Notes: a model not told the origin generated them from the letters alone. A stretch of DNA of 64,000 nt from Trichoplax adhaerens (GCF_000150275.1 NW_002060954.1:834074-898073); one strand, 5' to 3'; positions 36,724-51,465 are shown, counted from the stretch's first letter. Numbers and translations are program-made.

Positions 36724-39700
36724 CTATCCTTCCGGGTCTTTTTTTACATCGACTTCCATTTCGGCCACAGCATCTGAATCTGCTTGCTTAACATTTGTGT
36801 TTGCTTCATTATCATTCTCAACATCACTACTATCCGAAGTTGTTGTGCCAACTGTTGATTCCGTCTGGTAAATAAATGATTTACAGAGTTACGAAATAGC
36901 CTATGAATGTACCGTCGTATGTTAGAATTTAGGCTTCTCAACCTACTTTTATTACATCGGTATGAGCATCGTAAATTTGATAAACATAGTGCGCCATTTG
37001 TGTCATATCATCGATAATAACTGATTCATGGTCAGAATCCTTATCCACCTGCAGGATGTTACAAGAAATAGGCTTTAGTTTAACACAATACTTTCGAAAT
37101 GTTACGGTACCTTACCTTTCTAGTAAAGTTATGCCAGTTCTCTTTAGGTAATAGGTGTAACTTCGTTGGCCTTTGCATAAGCTATAAATAAATTATAGTA
37201 CGTAATGAAATATTTCAGTAATAATACTATTACATTAGGTACATATCTGAAATAGATCTCACTGTGGGTTCGATATAGAAAATTTATGGTACTTACTACA
37301 TTAAATGCTGGCGATAGCTCATAACAATTTTGGAATAAGGATACGCGAGCAAACACGTAGAGTCCCAAACGTGCTCGGGACATAGCCACAACTAAACGAC
37401 GAACATCACGTAGATGCCCTACAGCCTTAGTTCTAACCAAAGATAGTAAGATATAATCGTTTTGTTGACCTTGAAAGCGATCTACAGTTGTAACCTACGG
37501 TAATTTAAAAATATTCTTAATATTTTATCTTCACAATGCGTTGGAGATCATGCTTACATACATAAACCCGGTAAAGATACAATATGATTTATATTCATCT
37601 TGAATGTTACTTTCTTTACCAGTTTACTGAATTCTACTTACCTTATGCGGTTTTCCTATCAAGGGATTGTTGGCACAGCGCATGTTAATTACATCACGTA
37701 TAAGATGTTTTTGACCGTTGTATGTGGTCAAAATTGAAATAGATTCTTTAGGGTAGCCAATCAGCCTCATGTACATATATGTAGCAACAACATATTCAGC
37801 TTCGGCTAGATTCTGTAATATTTAATATATAGAACTGTAACGCAAGTAGTGATGTTATAAAAGGTCTTAATTATTGCTAAAACTATCACGTGAGTAAAAG
37901 ATTTATAAAATCAGTACTTGAAAAAAATGAGGATTGGGTTCTGATTCACCGGTGCCCTGGAAGTCCCCAACATCTATGAGCTGATAGTCAAATTGAAAGC
38001 CAGGATTGCTCAATTGAAACTCAGGCCATGCTGCGGTATGTGATAAGTTTTCTAATCGTTTATATCGCCAACTATACAGTTTGCATAAGCTACAAGAAAT
38101 AGATAATGTAAGAGAAAAATTTTTGACTTAATATAGCATACTGCGATCGATTACCTGGCACGAGCTCTTCCTTGCGCATCTAGGTCAACAGTTGGGACTC
38201 CTAACTTTACGAAACGAGTAAATAGTGGCTGTTCCATATTGGAGAATTTTTGGAATGCCATATTCTTAATTACGGGGGGAAGCTACATAGAATAAGCATC
38301 CCAAAATATAAACAATTACCATATATGATCAGATAAAGGGAGATGCATAATAATAATAATACCTGATGGTGATCACCAATTAATGTAACTCTTTTTAGCC
38401 TACTCTGACCATCTTCTGGATTCTATAGATTAATACGCGTAACACAGTCATCACCGGTAAGATTTCTAAGTTACTAGATTGTATTATCATAACACGGTCC
38501 TCATTTTACCTGAAGCATTAGTGGAATAAATGTTTCAATTTCCAATATTTGTCCAGCTTCTTCCATCAAGACGTTATCGTACTAATCAGAAGTACACAAA
38601 CATATATATTTATATATGAAATGTAATATAATTAATTCGATACACCTTATCAACAAATATTACACGCTCTTGACTAACTTTGAAACCTAGTTTAACTAGA
38701 TCGTGGCGTTTTAACGCTGCATGAGTACATGTCATGGCAACAATTCGTGCTTCTTTAATTAATAAGTAATTCGAACGATCTACGCCTTTGAATTAGCAGA
38801 AAGAATAAATCAATACAGTTACATTCATCAAATATTTAATCATCCCAAATAATGACAATCTCTTACCATTTCTTAGCAGCTCGAAAGCTCTAAATTCCTT
38901 TTATTTAGAAGAAGTTAAACAGTTTAGAAATATGCCATATTCGCAAGTTTAAAGTGTAATATATACATATTTCAGGTAAATAACACTCTTAAATTTTTAA
39001 GAACCTCAAGTTCAGTAAAGATCTTCTTGATATGACGAAAGCATCCCTTCGTACAAAATAGAAGTATATTAATTAATTATTACTGAGAAATATTTAGATT
39101 TTATCTTTCTCACTTCCGCGACGTCCAAATCTTCAGAATAGGACTTTCCTGCGAAGAGGGGCTATAGAACATAAATTGGGATTAAGTACTAAGCGAGTGA
39201 TACAGTCTTCATTTTTAATTCTTACTTGCTCAGCATCTTCAAAAAACTTTGTGAATGGAAACTGCTCACCTACAGCTTTGACATCCTACGGTGTATTTTG
39301 TATATATGATAAGTAATACGAAATCAGCGAGTAGAAAATCACATATGGCGATACTAACCTTAACAGATCCAATTCTATTTACATACTCTTCCCATCGTGA
39401 AAGAACTTGATAATGAAAGAAATGCCCAGCTGTCTCGCAACTATACGAGACATCACCGTGAATACCAATACTTTCCTAAGTTCAAAAGTAATAATTAACA
39501 TCAATTTAAGCGCTTAACACTTTCCCACGATATAATCAAACAAATACAAAAACAAAAATATTAAGCCTGACCTGCAGTTTTGCTACTTCATGAAGCAGCT
39601 GCAGACGACGTTCCAATATGTAATTGACTCTTCCATATCTATGGAATCGTAACGATTTCATTCAATCGAGTTGAAAGATTAATAAATCATCGCTTTCTTT

Positions 39701-42700
39701 GTAAGCTAGATAAACATACCTGCTAAAATCTCTTTCCGTTTCTAAAGATTCTTCCCCATGACCCAAACGCAGTAGGTGACGTTCGTCTATATCTAATGCT
39801 ATTATCTTCTCGAATAATTGATTTAGAGCCTGAAGAAGATAAGAATAGCAGCTTCCTTAAAATTGACGCACCAGCGAAACGGAAGTGAGTTAATGCAAGA
39901 CTATTTATACCTGATTTGAATGCGTAACAATTAGAGTACGTTGATCTTGGAAATTATGATATAAATTTGATATAATCTGCACAGCTACGTCAGTTTTACC
40001 CGTACCAGGAGGACCAACGACCTTAAAATTTAGAGATTCGTCTTAAGAGTATATAATTATGATTAATCTCTGAGTTCGCAGTAACTAACCAGAGTTAGTC
40101 CAGGCTGCATTCCAGAACGAATAGCTTCAACTTGTACAGGCGTAAATGGAACACAATTTCTGTCCATTCGTTGAAATAATAGAAGAAGGTTATAAAGTAA
40201 AATATAAAGCTATCTTAGTATCCCAAAAAAGCACAAACCTTTTAGGCTGGCTTGAAGGATACGGTCCACGATTTTCGATTACGTAAGGTTCTACTGAAAT
40301 TTCATTGCTGTCGTTAGTATCTTCGGTATCAGCTTTACGTTTTTTGCCTTGGCTAGGTGAGTCTATGAAGGTTAATCTGTCAAAATATACATAAAATCGT
40401 AAATAAAACGGAAAATCGATGCTCGAAATTATATATTTATCTGGAGTACCTGAATGGGGGAACACGCTTAGCGCAATCCTCGGTTGACCACTTTAAGCGC
40501 GAAGGAAAGTAATTTAGCATTATAAGAAATAAATTATACCATGCTTCAGACACGAATTCCAGAATCAGAAATAATCTCATACCCGGATTTTATAATTTGG
40601 AAAGGAATTACAAAGATGATCCGATGTTAAGAAGGTATCGTTGAAGTCTAGCGTGGCAACCTGATTTGGCATACTTATAAAATAAAAGAGAGCATCCTAG
40701 ATTAAAAGACTACACTATTTATCCATACGGATACCGATGATAACTTTACCTTGCATAATTCGCAGCAGCAGGATTGCCATAGCCTAAGAAAACGTCATGA
40801 AGCCAATCCGGTACAACGCAAGAGGTGTTCATTAAGTCACGAATAGTGTCTAGGACGGCCTTTATTAATTCAGAGAAGATAATAGCAACGGTCAAAAGTA
40901 ATAACTGATAGTTTTTCATTACGTTTCTGTTATTTACTTTGAAGTTATTCTCTTTAGGCTTTCTCCTAACGAGCAAATTAAAAGTTTCATAGACGTCCTG
41001 TTAAAGGAAATTGGTGAACGTGTTAGAGCTGTAATCTCTTAATTCGCATAAGTTAGGTATTGATCAATACTTCAGCTCCATGCACAGTATTTGCAATATC
41101 TTGTTGATATTGATTAGTATCCAGCCAAACTCGGAAAGTTCTACCATCAGATTTAAATTCTGGTTTCGGTTCAAATCCTGGTAAGACAAACAATATTAGC
41201 CACAGTCTCTTAATCGTCCGAACTACTGTGCAGTGTTTGTCTGTATTGATTAACGAGAGTCACGTTACTGCTAAGTACCATACCGCCTTCTTCAATAACT
41301 TTTCCTTGTTCATCCAGCATTCCTTCAATTTCGCATCCTCTTACATATTCGATACCATACTGCGTTTTAAATGGTTTCATTTTGTCGAATTTTTGACCTG
41401 GTCCTATCGTAGCTCGGATCGTAACTAAGAACATTACATCATGCTTTTTTAAGCCTATTACGAGAGGAAAAAGTGATAGCATAAGAAAATAATTATAAAT
41501 CGAGATAGCTCTACTTTCCATGATGTATATGTTCGTCTTATACTACCTTCCCACTCTCGTTTAAATTCCTTCCTTACGTTAAGGTTGACAGATACATCAG
41601 CACGAACACGAGCTGGTCGACTCTCTCCAATGTTTGGCTTGATTACCTACATTAACGTGGGCACGTACATTATTATTGAATGTAGAAGGACAAGTAAATT
41701 GATTTAAAAATTAACTTGTTCAGTAAGTCGTAACGGTCGTACCTCGATAATAGTAAAAGCAACGATTGGCTGAAGAGATACATGGAGTGTTAGTACAATT
41801 TACAATAGAATAAATAAAGTAAAACTTAATTTAACCTGAGCCATCCTAGCCCATCCACTAAATTGAGTCATATTATCCTCAGTTAACCTATCAGAATTTA
41901 AAAAATTCAAATTTCGTCGCATAAACTCATATTAACGGAAATAAATTATACATTACATAGTTTACTTACCACGGTTTCATTCTTGAAACAGCGTCTTCAA
42001 TGTCTCCACGAATTTCATCTGTCAAAAATAAATGTCAACGCCTTCAACTTTAAATGAGTAAAAATGATTACAGTTAATAAATTTAACTTACATGTAGATT
42101 CAAGGCGGAATAAATTGAAATTTCTTAGTAGATAATCGTGCAAAGTCAGGAATTGCAAATTTAGTTTTGGCAAGGCTAAACAGTCTATTTTTAAACAATA
42201 AGAATTCGACTATAAGATAAAAATTTATGTACAGTAGTTAAACATGTATCAATTGCATGACGTATATACCCGCTCCGGAATAATACTCAGATGGCACAAT
42301 ATTTTCATCCCATAGGATCTATTAATAAATTTTGTTTAAAGTAATCACTGCTAGGCTAGACAACTCAGTAGCTACAGTAAATTCGGAAGAAACATTCAGT
42401 ATCTTACTTCCTCAGTGGGGTACAGGGGCATATCGTTGATGGCGTCCAGTTGAGACAGCCTTCTCTCGTATTTATATATCTATAAAATAAAATAGTATTC
42501 AGACGTTTCGATAATTTGATATAATATATTGGTAGCTGAATCTTAGTGACATTTTTGAAATTGTATTGGATAACATACCAAAAGTTCTATTAAATACTTT
42601 TTACTATATTGTTCATCATCTTTTTCAGGTTTGGGTACCAAATTTAGGCAAGAAGCGAGTTGATGAATATTCTCCCTCCTGAAATTACGACGTCAATGTC

Positions 42701-45700
42701 AGAAATTAAACTTTGTGAAGTATTAAATCAATTTCAATGTTATAGAAATTGTTATGTAACTTACGGTAATTCACTTAAATATTTCATTATGGAATCTCTT
42801 GTATCAATACTTGCAACGTTATTTAAAGCGAGGTCGCGCAATTCAGGAAAATGTTTAAATACCATTCTCTATTATAATTAGTGACACAAAATTTATTAAA
42901 ACAAAGTTGCTTTAATTTTACAAATGCGCGTAACCTCGCATTAAGGCTAGAGCAACCTTAATGGACATATTAGAACAACCTGAAGTGCTGTAATCTTATC
43001 ATAATGGGCATCGGTAATATCATGATAAGACAATGCCGTTCCGGCGTGATCGTTGATTTCAAAAGCAGCATAAAACTTCAATATTTCTAGTAACTGTTAA
43101 TTAAGAAAAAAATTTTAAGATATAGATAATCCCTTTAAGTTTTAATAATTTTACATTATTGCAAGACAGGACCTGTGCAAAAAGTCTTCCTTCTTCTCTT
43201 TGAATCAGTGTTGATAGCTGACAGTTAACCTTAACGACAATAATATCGATTATAAGAAGTAATTTTTTTAAATGAAACTCAAGGCTTTACGTATAATAAA
43301 AGCCCATGATAATAATAATAATCCAAAATATCGTACCACGAAACCACAGCTATCCAATAGAGTATTAAAGAAACGTCGAGTTGGCAGCGCGGTCTACGTA
43401 AGACGTACAGCATTAGAGATTTACATAGACTAGTTAACTAATGCATTTTGCAGTTCATATCCCCTAACCTCGATATCGATGATGAACTCTAAGTATCTTT
43501 CACAATATTGAACTAAATCTGCTGATATCGGGCCTATTTGATAATCAACAGAATAACGGGTCTATTATATATTATTCAGCTACATTTTCTTTAATTCATA
43601 ATGATAAGTTTAGCCTCAACAGGTGAAGTTATAAAGCAATACCTGTTTCAGGAATTTTAGCTAAAATATCGAGAAACTTGTGCATAGACTTCCACAAAAA
43701 TTGTCTCTCCTTGTTAAGGCTAAAACAAATATAACGATATCTAAATTATCGTACTAAATTATGACAACTTCCAAGGGCTTGTTACGTACACCAGTTGAGT
43801 TTCCTCATCCGCTTTGGAATAAGTTTTTTGAATGGACTTTAGACGTTTCTTATACTTTGGGTTATGCTGTACTTCCTGTTCCACTCGACCCTAAATAATG
43901 GAGATAAACGAATATAGCAGCTCTATTTAAATCTGTTATATACTGTATGTCTATATGCAATAAAATACAGAAGGTTATATTAAGGTTTTAACATCACTAG
44001 GTATTAATATCATTGATAACATTGCATCGACGCTTATCATCACTAACAGGTAGTAAACATGTCCAAATGGCAATAGATACCAGTCCTTGAATTTCTCGAC
44101 GTATGATATCGCTTTCCTATTTAATATTCCAATTATGGTAAGTAATTTCATACAGCAGATAAAAGCGATAAGCAGCCTAAAGTTATTGAACTTCTATTCA
44201 TACATTTATTAAGTACTACTGACTAACCATACTGTTGAAGCAGTGAATCAAGAATAAAAGTAGCACAGTCTGTTCTTTGATTGTAATTTTCTAAGATAAG
44301 TAAAGAAAAATGATTAAATTTTGAGAAAAATGAAAAAGAATGGGTTTTAGTCATGAACTATAGAGAAGTAAATAAAAAACCAATGTTACCTCCCAATCAT
44401 CTGTAGTTAGATTCATGATTTGACGAAACAGCGCTTGAAAATTTTCGGGTCGATTTCTCAAAAACTATTAACAAGTATTGAAGAAAATAAAAGCACCAAT
44501 GACAGTCAAATGATACATAGTGAATTAAGAATGGTCGTTTACCAGATACCCGATATGCTTGGCACGTTGCAAATATGAACTCAAACGTATAACAATCCCT
44601 ACCTCCCACAATTGCACTCTCTCACGAAATTTCTCATTTATCATTACAGTAATGGATATGATATGGGATATCGAAGCCTAATAAATAGCCGTCGCATTAG
44701 CAATATAAATATAATGGTATCGATTATTGATAATTAGGGCTGGAATCATAACATAAATATAAGATTTACTTAAGATACTAGACAGTCAAGTTACCTTTTG
44801 TGGATCATAGTGTGGCCACAAGTAATTTTCCAGGTACTGACTAAAATGAAAGAAAACTTTGAGTTTAATCCTATTACATTTTATAAATTGGTTATAGAAA
44901 AAGTAAAATTTCGTTATGCACAATCGCGAACTCACAATAATGCATTGAATGACAATTAGGTGGTACGAAATTAACACTATACTGTACCTAAATTCTAGCA
45001 ACACCATGCGTCTAATGGAAAACCTAAATGATAAGATAATTAAGCTGATTTTAGTACGAGCTAACATAGTTAAGATATAATATTATTCATATAGCAAAAT
45101 GCTAGCTGGTTTAACAATTTGCATTTATCTCACAGTAGATAAGGTAATGCCTATGATATATAAGATACTTTAACGATATAGAAATACTGTTACAGCTGCT
45201 GACAATGTTTACAATCATACTGCAGCATAGCTTTCAGTCGATGCTTTGGGTTAAATATTAATTTTACATTTACCAAATTTATCGACTCAATTAATATTCA
45301 GCATACTGTGCCAGGCGAATATTTACTTACTTGCTACCGAGCATTTCCTCTTTATAAATTTTCTCAATAATCTGTTAGAAAAAGAATACAGATATTGATT
45401 AAAATTTTTAACAATTACTTCAAATGAGACTAGGCAGTGCTTCCGGCCAGTTGTAGGCATTCCAGGCAGCATTGAGTAAATTAATTATCATTCGACTCGA
45501 AACACAATTACAAAAGAAATTTATAATTTCTTTATTAGCGAAAAATTGAGATGGCTGTACCTCAGGGTCATAGGGAGCTTTTTCAGAGCTATGCGGTGCC
45601 CAATACTTGATAGCATACTATAATGAAGGAGTAATGAGATGGCTTTAGTTTATAATCAATATATAATCAATCATCCTCAAATTCCACAAGAATAGTGTGA

Positions 45701-46116
45701 ATAAGATCTACAGTACTACATCGTAGTTCTGTATTGAAAGACATGAAATGAACAAGAAATTGCAATAAGTTAAGGACAAGGTACGAACTTTACGCCACAT
45801 ATTGCGGTCTGCTAATTGATATTATGCAATTTTAATCGCAATTTAAGACCACTGAATCATAAGATCTCTATATAACCCTTTGCTTTACTATGCTTTACCT
45901 CGGTTAAGACGTCATTTTGTATTTGCTGGACAGTAGGAGCAACGACGTGACCTTTCTTCAATATTTCACCTGTCTTTTGGCCTCTCTCGTTCTATAGTTA
46001 ATTTTAAGATTAATACCGATAAAACACTGAAGAGTTATAATTATTATATAACTAGTATTATTGCTGCCATCTTGGATATTATTTTACTCTACCCGTTTTA
46101 CTTGATTAGACTTCAT
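36724..46116 (-). CDS. AQR: Aquarius, intron-binding spliceosomal helicase
   Basis: Over thirty exons. Exon 1 (46093-46116) encodes only MKSNQVKR. Exon 2 (45899-45991) has [13 protein letters not shown] and exon 3 (45561-45617) YAIKYWAPH. Next come [11 protein letters not shown] and [15 protein letters not shown] (about 44.8-45.0 kb), the family N-terminal helical array. The middle has [12 protein letters not shown] and [16 protein letters not shown] (41.2-41.5 kb) and [10 protein letters not shown] and [15 protein letters not shown] (40.7-41.0 kb). The SF1 helicase core shows Walker [13 protein letters not shown] (near 39.99 kb), Walker B region [13 protein letters not shown] (38.55 kb), GDHHQ (38.37 kb) and [17 protein letters not shown] with [13 protein letters not shown] (37.3-37.4 kb). 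An acidic low-complexity tail ends at 36724. AQR binds introns upstream of the branch site in the spliceosome. The Walker B region reads EEAGQ where human has EEAAQ. Confidence 0.96.
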
Positions 46117-47404
46117 TTTGCTTCACTACCACCTGATACGTAGACCTGACGTTGAAATCCCGTCACTGAAGTAAAGGAAGATATTGTACAATGCACATGA
46201 GTGATCCAGTACAGTACAGTACAGTACAGTAAGCTCGAGACCCTGTACTACAGTACAGTGTACTGTACACTGTACAGTACTACTGGCACTGTCAATGCTA
46301 AAATTCCCGCCGTCTCTAACTATATTCGTTACGGAAGTGATAGTGTTATAATATCTAGTGCATGATGGTGTGTACCAGTGCTCCATACAATCCTATTTGT
46401 AAAGTACACTGTACAGTACTCTACTGTATGGTATGGCTTTCGAAATACTGTAACAGTACAGTACAGTATAGTCACGGCGTGCCTTAGTACTGACGACAGA
46501 TAGACAGACATCGTATTCCTTTTCCTTAGCTACTCATCATACGCGAAGTACACTACAGTATAACGAACGTCAGTTTCTACCATGGACTACTAGATGTACA
46601 GTACAGTACTGTACACTCAGTGTACAGTATGTGCATCTAGTAATTTATGGTTCTACTAGTTATTACTAATCTGGATATCAAGCTACCACGTACTTCTATT
46701 AGTACAGTACAGTAAAAAACTCTCCACTAGCAGTCTCATAGCCAAAGAGGTAAGAGGTTTTTCTTTTACCTCTCTGCTCATAGCTAACACCGTATTATTC
46801 CATGCTTACGAGCAAAAATATTAGATGTAGTATTAATTCGTTGGTATACGACATCATATTAACACAACAATCAATATGTTTTCATCTGTTGGCATGACCC
46901 ATATTATTACACGCCACTGCTTAATGATATTTTTAATGTTCAAAGATTGTTGAATTGTAATCCATTGGTAAGGGGATAAGGGCTACATCAGAAATAAATC
47001 ACCAATAATATTAGTACTGTACGTACACTGTAAGGTATTTACTTGTCCTTAATAACCCTGACTATACCCAAATATTGTATAGAATACGGGTAAACTTTCA
47101 CACCACCACAACTTTTGGATCGAAGTTGTATTACTATGATTATAATTGAGTAATCGATATCTGAGCGCTTTGTGGTATTTGGGAATTAGTTACGATAGAA
47201 ACGTTATCTACTATGCTTATATTATACTCGTAAACATACAGCATTATGCCAGAATGTGAAGATATGGTGTATCAGAATTAAAAAATAACATTATTGCGCC
47301 AATTTTAGAATATATATTTATTAAGCAGATCCTTATACATAGCTCTATTAACAATAAATTCGACCAATTTGATGGATTTGCTTTATACTGTATGAATAGT
47401 GATT
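46117..47404. other. AQR promoter region and AHSA1 3' flank
   Basis: Both neighbours are on the minus strand. The part next to the AQR start (46205-46720) is rich in GTACTGTAC words; the remainder is AT-rich with no recognisable exon. Open frames across the GTAC tracts are by-products of the repeat. Confidence 0.6.
46205..46720. repeat. GTAC-palindrome clusters upstream of AQR
   Basis: Four sub-clusters occur at about 46209-46282, 46405-46470, 46594-46634 and 46700-46716, with runs such as gtacagtacagtacagta and gtgtactgtacactgtaca. The third is enclosed by an outer inverted repeat, with tactagatgt on one side and gcatctagta on the other. They start about 90 bp upstream of the AQR start codon. 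Confidence 0.75.
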
Positions 47405-50400
47405 TTAATAAATTCTAGATCCGTAACCGAATGTATCTTTCATACTTTGCCAGTAATACCTTTTCCATCCCTCTCTTGTTCGATCGATATCGGTTGCTGG
47501 TATACCTGATTGAACCAAATTTAATTTTGTACAATCGTCTTCCTGAGTAATGCTAATAGTAACTTTAGAGAAATGTCCTAAAACAGCCAAAAAATAAGAC
47601 ATGTAAATCGCTCAATAACTTCATGTATACAATTACTAAAATTAGCCAGACATTGCTTTTATCTTGATATTCGTTGTATAGAAGTAAGGCTTTACTTACC
47701 TTCAGGCCAAGACTTAAAACGCCATGTCTGTACAATTTTCGAATGAGGAGTCTAATTAACAAAATAATGAATGTATATCATCAGGACAAATAAAAAATTT
47801 TCCGAGAACAGGAGCATTTTCAAGTTATTGATCCGTTATGTCATAAGACACATGTATATATAATAATACTGAAACAAAAAACTGTACCAGTTCTAGGAAT
47901 TTGCCAGTTATATTTCCATCTAGTAGAGAAAATGTACCACCTTCCTTAGAATCAACCATTGACTCACTGCGCATAAAGGCGGAAACTCTCTAAAATATCC
48001 CAAATGCACAATGCATGAACATACAGGCCGAAAAACTAACGCAAAATATCAAGACTTCTTATGCAATTTAACAGCAATTTAGATGAAATTGCAGCTCCTA
48101 CTTGTTCAGTTATTAGGGTCATAAATAATTCTTCCGCAGTTGTTTTAAATTCATCCTTCATTGTTAATTTCATTGTGTCAATCTTATCTTTGGATGAACT
48201 CGTATCGCTTCCAGTTGATGTACTATCCTTAGGCTAAAAACAAAAATTTGATATGTTTAAGGTCTGCAATAGCCATGAACTATCTTGCAAATTAAAAGGT
48301 ATCTTTAATAGGAAAATTTTTTAAGCTAAAAATTAAACATGTATAAGTAGTACCTTCGATGAGGTCTTATTTGATGAACTTGCAGAAGATGGCTTATGAG
48401 ATGGACTAGTCTTGCTAGAAGAGCCAGATTTTCCAGACGTTGGAAGTATTAGTCCTCGAGAGAATTCTATAGGAATATTACGCAATATAAGTAAATTTTT
48501 CTCGAATGATATACATAAGTAACATAGAAATGATATATGAATAACCTTCTTTCAGCTTTTTAATGTATTCACGAATTTTTTCTCTTATCATCACGATTCC
48601 ATATTTCTCTACGATGTTTCGTAGTGTCTTGGATGCCTCGTCTCTTGTTTGGGTGGTTACCGTTATCTATTCGTTGTTAATTAAGCACAAAATTACTCAA
48701 AATTTCTTTTATTCTTGAAGCAAATATGTTTGTTATAAACTTACGGTACTATACGAATTAGAGTAGATTTTAGGCTAAAGTTTATAAACATTAATTAACC
48801 AAACAATAAAATATCAAGTTATTGTAAACTAACATCAATTTCGTCTACGTCGTACTCTTCACCAAAATTGTCGATGGAAATTTTTCCATTAATTTCATCG
48901 TCATCATCTTTAAGTTTTCCTAGTAGTATAACGAGAATATGAATTTAGAACATTAATGATACTGTACATCGAATAGCACTGGTAGGATACTGCAAAATTA
49001 TTTACACTCCATTGTTGGTCTATCTTTAGTTTCGAATTTTAGTAGTAGAGTACGCGTATATCAACAATACGAATTTAGCACCTTGATGATATATTAGATA
49101 ACGCAGGTAAATAATATGATAGTATTTGTATTCCATTATTAATCGGTCTTTAGTTTCGAATAATAAACGCTATAGTATCAGACATAATTGTAAGTTATAC
49201 TATAAGTAGGAAAAACTAAAATTGAGAAATTATGAATTGTTCCAATATTAAAAATAATTTATTCAAAATAACTTATTTTCTCCAATAAGTCCAAAATGCT
49301 AAAAATTTTAAAGTTGGTAACTATAGTAATATAATTTTCGAGCTCTATAGCTGAAACATGATTTTGGTGGATGAAAATTAATGAATGCTATTAGTACATG
49401 AGATAGAAATCTCTCTGTGAGCGTTAAAAGTGTACCTAATGACAGTTGAATAAGGATTACTGCTCTAGATACAGATACATACAATCAATTCCTAATTCTT
49501 AATAAGTTTATAGGCCAATATTTATTTCTCCAAGAATACCAGTATTTAAATGTAAAAATATACAGTATATATGCTTTTTAATATATGGGCACCAGAGTCA
49601 CAGTTTTAATATAAAAGTATTACCTTTCCATTCGATTTTCAATTGCCAATCATAGAGAGTAATAAGTTTTGCTTTACGGTTACTAGTTTGCGAATACAAC
49701 GTAATAAATACGAATTAATTAACGGTAAAAACATTATGCGTATCAATTAATAAAGAAAGCAAGAAGAGAGAGACTTGCATTACACTTGCTTACCTAACGG
49801 TAGCATCGCCATCAGCACTGAGAATCTTCGTCGTAATACAGTTACCTAATCACGTGAAAAATACGTCCAATTTTAAAATGAATGTAAATAAATTACAATC
49901 GAGGATGAATTATGAATATGCACAAAGTCAAAAGATAATTATTTTACAACACTGCATGGTAACATAGTAAATTCTACGATATGCATAGTTATGTGAGACT
50001 ACTGCAGCTTAAAGCAAAGCTAGAATAGCTGCTGAATTTCGATGATGATGTGGTACTATATAACATATATATATATTTAATCAGCATTACCTTCTACGGT
50101 TTCAAATTTTAAGTCTAAAAATAGTTCCTCAAATATTCCTTTTGACCATTTAGAGGCATCTTTCTCACTCCTATTTATACATAAGATCATTTCAATATAT
50201 ATATATATAATCAGAAACGTGTTATTTTATTCACTTTATCTGACGAAAGTACATTAAGTTCGTATGGATCATTACTACAGTTAACAGCATGCCATGCGTG
50301 AAAGGTATTGTATTTTTTTTTTATTTTTGATACTAGAGATCTAGATCTAGATACACTGCTTTTCAGAACTAGCTGCACACACGTAGGGGATAAGTAGATA

Positions 50401-50897
50401 AAATTTTTCACTCCGCTACCTGCATTACGTATACAATATTTTCTAAGATAAGATAAATTAACGACTTCGGAAGTTAGTATTGAATGGAAATGCATTAACG
50501 AGATGCACGCTATACTGTATTGTACACTAGTGTACAGTGTACTGCAGTAACACGGGAATAGGCACCTTACTGTATGCCATCACCACGTACAGTAGTGTAC
50601 ATATTGTAAGTTTGATCAGCCGCGCTATCCGTCTCACAGATATCATTAATGAATACAATAATAATAAGTAATATATTTAAGCGATACACGATTGTAGTCG
50701 GCAGAATTGACATCATTTTCATCGCAACTAACTCATGATAATATTCGACTAAGTTAAAAGTAGCTTGGAAACGACGTGAGCTGGGATTGCAGAATTCGTG
50801 TAGTAATCAATTCTTACCAATGCCAGTTGTTCACATTAGTTGCATCATCTCTTTCTTCAACTATCCACCTCGGATCACCCTGTCCCCACTTCGCCAT
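47405..50897 (-). CDS. AHSA1: AHSA1, activator of Hsp90 ATPase
   Basis: Exon 1 (50818-50897) gives MAKWGQGDPRWIVEERDD then NVNNWH, the invariant Aha1 start. Exon 2 (50091-50170) follows with SEKDASKWSKGIFEELF. Later exons give a GNCITTKILSADGDATV segment (about 49.8 kb), NRKAKLITLYDWQLKIEW (about 49.63-49.68 kb) and a KIREYIKKLKEG helix (48.55 kb), completing the N-terminal Aha1 domain. A serine/lysine-rich linker (48.35-48.45 kb) joins the C-terminal START-like domain, which ends TREGWKRYYWQSMKDTFGYG. Aha1 binds the middle domain of Hsp90 and stimulates its ATPase. Intron 1 (about 650 bp) contains GTAC-palindrome words. The gene faces a candidate gene at 51466 across about 570 bp. Confidence 0.96.
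48940..49180. repeat. Diverged tandem duplication inside AHSA1
   Basis: Two adjacent stretches of about 120 bp (about 48940-49060 and 49068-49180) share cgaatttag or gaatttag near their start, tgatgata, aaattattta-like sequence, attccattattaatcggtct versus ctccattgttggtctatct, and tttagtttcgaat near the end. They lie in an intron. Confidence 0.55.
50508..50602. repeat. GTAC-palindrome words in AHSA1 intron 1
   Basis: The segment contains tgtattgtacactagtgtac, gtgtactgcagta and gtacagtagtgtac. It lies inside the first intron, about 300 bp downstream of AHSA1 exon 1. Confidence 0.6.
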
Positions 50898-51087
50898 GCC
50901 TTATCTTTTAGGTTTTTCTATGTTAATATATGTTTATCGTCAAACTTAGGACCTGATCTACTCAAGCCACAGTATGTGAGATAAAAGTTTGAGAAATTTA
51001 CTATCAATGGCAATGTGATTCAAAGTGTTGAACAGGGTCACTTAACGACCAAGATTGTGTGTGATCACCTAAGGAGTCCGTGACAAT

Positions 51088-51200
51088 TATAGTACATTGC
51101 ATCGTACTGTACGCCTTACGTGTAACAGTACACAATAAAGAACTGTACAGTACAGAAGTCTACTGTACAGACTTTGTTTTGTAGAGTACTTTACACTGTG
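51088..51200. promoter_or_regulatory. GTAC cluster in AHSA1 divergent promoter
   Basis: The words cgtactgtacg, aactgtacagtacag, tctactgtacag and gagtactttacactg lie between the AHSA1 start (50897) and the divergent candidate exon (51466). The last resembles the arm of the 1-330 palindrome (gtaaagtactgtac). A regulatory role is inferred only from position. Confidence 0.45.
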
Positions 51201-51465
51201 CAGAATTCTAGAACTATCTATCATTGATCCTCGTTACTTGGCGTCCATACGTCCGTTAGTCCATAACATCGACAGCCGACAGGCTGCGTCGTCCAGTCCA
51301 CTCGGATTGTAACGTATTTTATTGAATTAATTAATAAGTTGATTTTATATTTTCCTAGCCTAGAGACAGGCTAGAGTACAGTACACGAACGTTCTAAATT
51401 AAAGGAACTAGGAAATCTTAGTACTCAGAAGATTTGGAATCGTAGCTTGCATACGTGTTTCTGAC

